Part shown: one piece after another, positions 62,103 to 64,000 of the stretch
Layout of the letters: every line of letters begins with the position of its first letter
Numbering within the stretch: position 1 is the first letter of the stretch
Assembly (NCBI GenBank): GCA_013350335.1
Contig: CM023540.1
Span: 59,806,962-59,870,961 of the forward strand
DNA length: 64,000 nt
Direction of reading: 5' to 3'
Source: Chimonanthus salicifolius
Taxonomy: Eukaryota > Streptophyta > Magnoliopsida > Laurales > Calycanthaceae
The notes under the pieces: model-generated
Told to the model about the DNA's origin: nothing
Database searches by the model: none
The model's input: the letters and a program-made list of their open reading frames with translations, nothing else
Made by a program: the position numbers and the translations under genes

Positions 62103-64000
62103 TTTGTAAATACATATCTCATGATTCAAAACCACATTTGAAATGTAAATCAAATACAACATATCTCATAAAAACATAATAAAACCAAATCATAATTGTG
62201 GTTACAAGTTGGTAGGAAACCTACTGAAGATTCACTTCAGTGTTCGTTCTTTTTTTAGCATCACCCGTTCACGACTTGTGCACCGTTCAAGCAAGTCTCG
62301 ATACCTTATTTACATAGCAGCAAATCAAACATTCATCCATGTAATTCCAACTTGGTCTAAGTCCCAAAAATGCACTATGTGGGGTTCGGCCATACCCCAT
62401 GGCCGAACCTCACCTATTTACAATTTGGTCTCTCTTTTATATAATTACAACCATACACTTAAACCATACCTCCAAATAAAACCTTGGTAGGGTTCGGCCA
62501 TACTGCATGGCCGAACCTTACCACCTTGAGTTTTGGCTCATATGTCCATTCTTTTGATCATTTCATCTTTGAACTTTTCCTCCATATTTACAATATTGCC
62601 ACTATACACTCCTTTACTTAATTTTCCTTTAAAAACCAAAGTACATCACCAAACCACCTTAGTACTAAGTCCATAGTTGACATGTGATTTCGAAATCATA
62701 AGCATATACCATTCATTATCATAATCCAATTATCCACCAAAACAGACCATGGGGTTCGGCCATACATATGGCCAACCCTATGATTCTCTTAACACAATAA
62801 TTCCAGCAATTATATACATATTAGGCTTTACATTTTAACCATGAAAACTACATGATTCAGCCATCCAATGGCTGACCCAAGACAGTACCCATATCTCCAT
62901 TTTAATCACATAGAAACTCCCTAGTAATGTATGGTTTTTATCTCTCAAAACCATCATCATTAACCATAAAATTATCACACCATTTCATGGGGTTCGGCCA
63001 TACTCATTGGCCGAACCCTATGGCCTTTGATTTGAACCTCTTAAACATTTATCTTATGTCTAATTTAATCATCCAAAACAGTCCATCATTTGCATGGTTT
63101 TAACTTACAAAAACCATCAAAATACCAACATCATTTCATGGGGTTCGGCCATCCAAGGTGGCCGAACCCAATGATCCATTTCATCATTTTATACCCAAGG
63201 TTTAGACCCATGATGCATTCGGCCATTCATGACATCCAAATCCATATTTTAAACCTTTTCAAAACATGCATCATAAGTCTAATTAAACATCTAAAACAGT
63301 CCCTTATTTGCATGATTTTATCTTACAGAAACCATCCACATGATCATAACATTTCATGGGGTTCGGCAAGCCAAGGTGCCCGAACCCTATGATCCATGTT
63401 TCCTATCTTTTAATCATCAATTTATATACTTCATACCCTTGGTAGATTCGGCCAACCCATGACCAAATCATGTTCCATTAATCCCATTTTATTAAACAAA
63501 AACCCATGGAAATACTTACCAAATTTTCCAAGCTTTTCCTCTTGCCTTTGCTCTTTACTTCCTATCTTTCTTAGCCTCCCTTCCTTTGCTGGTTTATGCT
63601 TGATCAATTGGTGAAAACACCACTGCTGGTTCGGCCAAGAGAAAGAGTTTGGAGAGAGGGAGAGAGATGAGGATTCTTAGGATTTTCTTTGTGTGAAAAT
63701 CGGCCAAATCGGGTGGTCTATCTCTTTTGTAAATCAGCCACTATGACCTCTCAACTTCCCTCATAAATTCTTGATTAAACCAAAGGGTCACTTGGCACAA
63801 CCAAGACACCCATTGGCACCAGCCAATGCAACCTTTCAGCTCCCCATGTATCTCATCCAATTCCCATCCATTTCCATTTAAAACTTAGCATGGAAACTAC
63901 CATTACAAGTCCCCAACGTGTGGGACTTGTTTTGGTTCGTTTGAGACCAAGACACCTCATCATATTCCCTTCAAATCACTGATTTTACAGCCTCTTTGAT
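62103..64000 (-). mobile_element. LTR O, piece 2, running off the window
   Basis: It begins with the TSD copy TTTGT. It contains on minus the GTAGG hairpin (62212-62224), a palindrome array (62381-63455), a GTAAGT donor (63514-63519), the GA-rich leader, and sequence matching 5560-5640 of the A LTR (GTCCCCAACGTGTGGGACTT). The LTR 5' end is not reached. Confidence 0.92.
62381..63455 (-). repeat. Palindrome array in LTR O
   Basis: About seven units near 62383, 62489, 62754, 62860, 62993, 63139 and 63358. Outer flanks are GTGG/CCTCAC, GGTAG/CTTACC or CATGG/CTATG types. The 62860 unit carries the CAGCC/GGCTG variant. Confidence 0.85.

Overview
This window is plant nuclear DNA made almost entirely of nested LTR retrotransposons. 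I found no host gene, rRNA, tRNA gene or CRISPR array. All recognisable coding sequence is gag-pol of Ty3/gypsy elements: protease, reverse transcriptase, RNase H and integrase, and in the most complete copy a C-terminal chromodomain. The initiator-tRNA-Met primer sites, the TGTAAYACCC...GTTACA LTR ends, the LTRs of about 3.4-3.9 kb and the chromodomain fit the Tekay/Del branch of plant chromoviruses. A large, repeat-rich flowering-plant genome is the likely source; the species cannot be read from the sequence.

Layout, reconstructed from LTR ends and 5-bp target-site duplications (TSDs). Left nest: an LTR fragment (E, 29591-31084) was hit by a minus-strand element D (body 15169-18744, LTR in pieces from 18745 to 29590). 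D was hit in pol by a plus-strand LTR F (8370-8669 and 12282-15168), and F by element A (5' LTR stub 259-347, body 348-4966, LTR 4967-8369). A's 5' LTR was in turn hit by two further LTRs (1-258). Solo LTRs I (8670-12281), J (20314-24133) and K (25574-29237) sit inside F and D. Right nest: LTR C (31085-33774) was inserted into E and then hit by element B (5' LTR 33775-36515, pol remnants, 3' LTR stub 51462-52088). B contains solo LTR L (38388-45845, itself holding solo LTR M, 39628-43505) and solo LTR N (47746-51383). B's 3' LTR was hit by minus-strand LTR O (52089 to past 64000), which holds the only complete element, P (53170-62102, TSD TTTGT, two LTRs of 1916 bp).

None of the elements can encode intact proteins: all gag and pol frames carry stops or frameshifts. 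Element A is unusual because gag is replaced by unrelated sequence with a zinc-knuckle reading frame.

The most interesting material is inside the LTRs. Most share a fixed order: a GACCCAATGGGTC odd palindrome, a pyrimidine- then purine-rich leader ending in a GTAAGT-like splice donor, an array of long palindromes, a GTAGG/CCTAC hairpin, a group of hairpins whose stems vary while the loop stays constant, a CTAAC / pyrimidine / CAG-G block resembling a 3' splice site, and a hairpin before the 3' end. The palindromic motif in the array differs completely between LTR families, yet the unit design is the same. Several hairpin classes show paired changes in their arms. This looks like a structured LTR transcript, or a palindrome-turnover process, that I cannot match to a described system.
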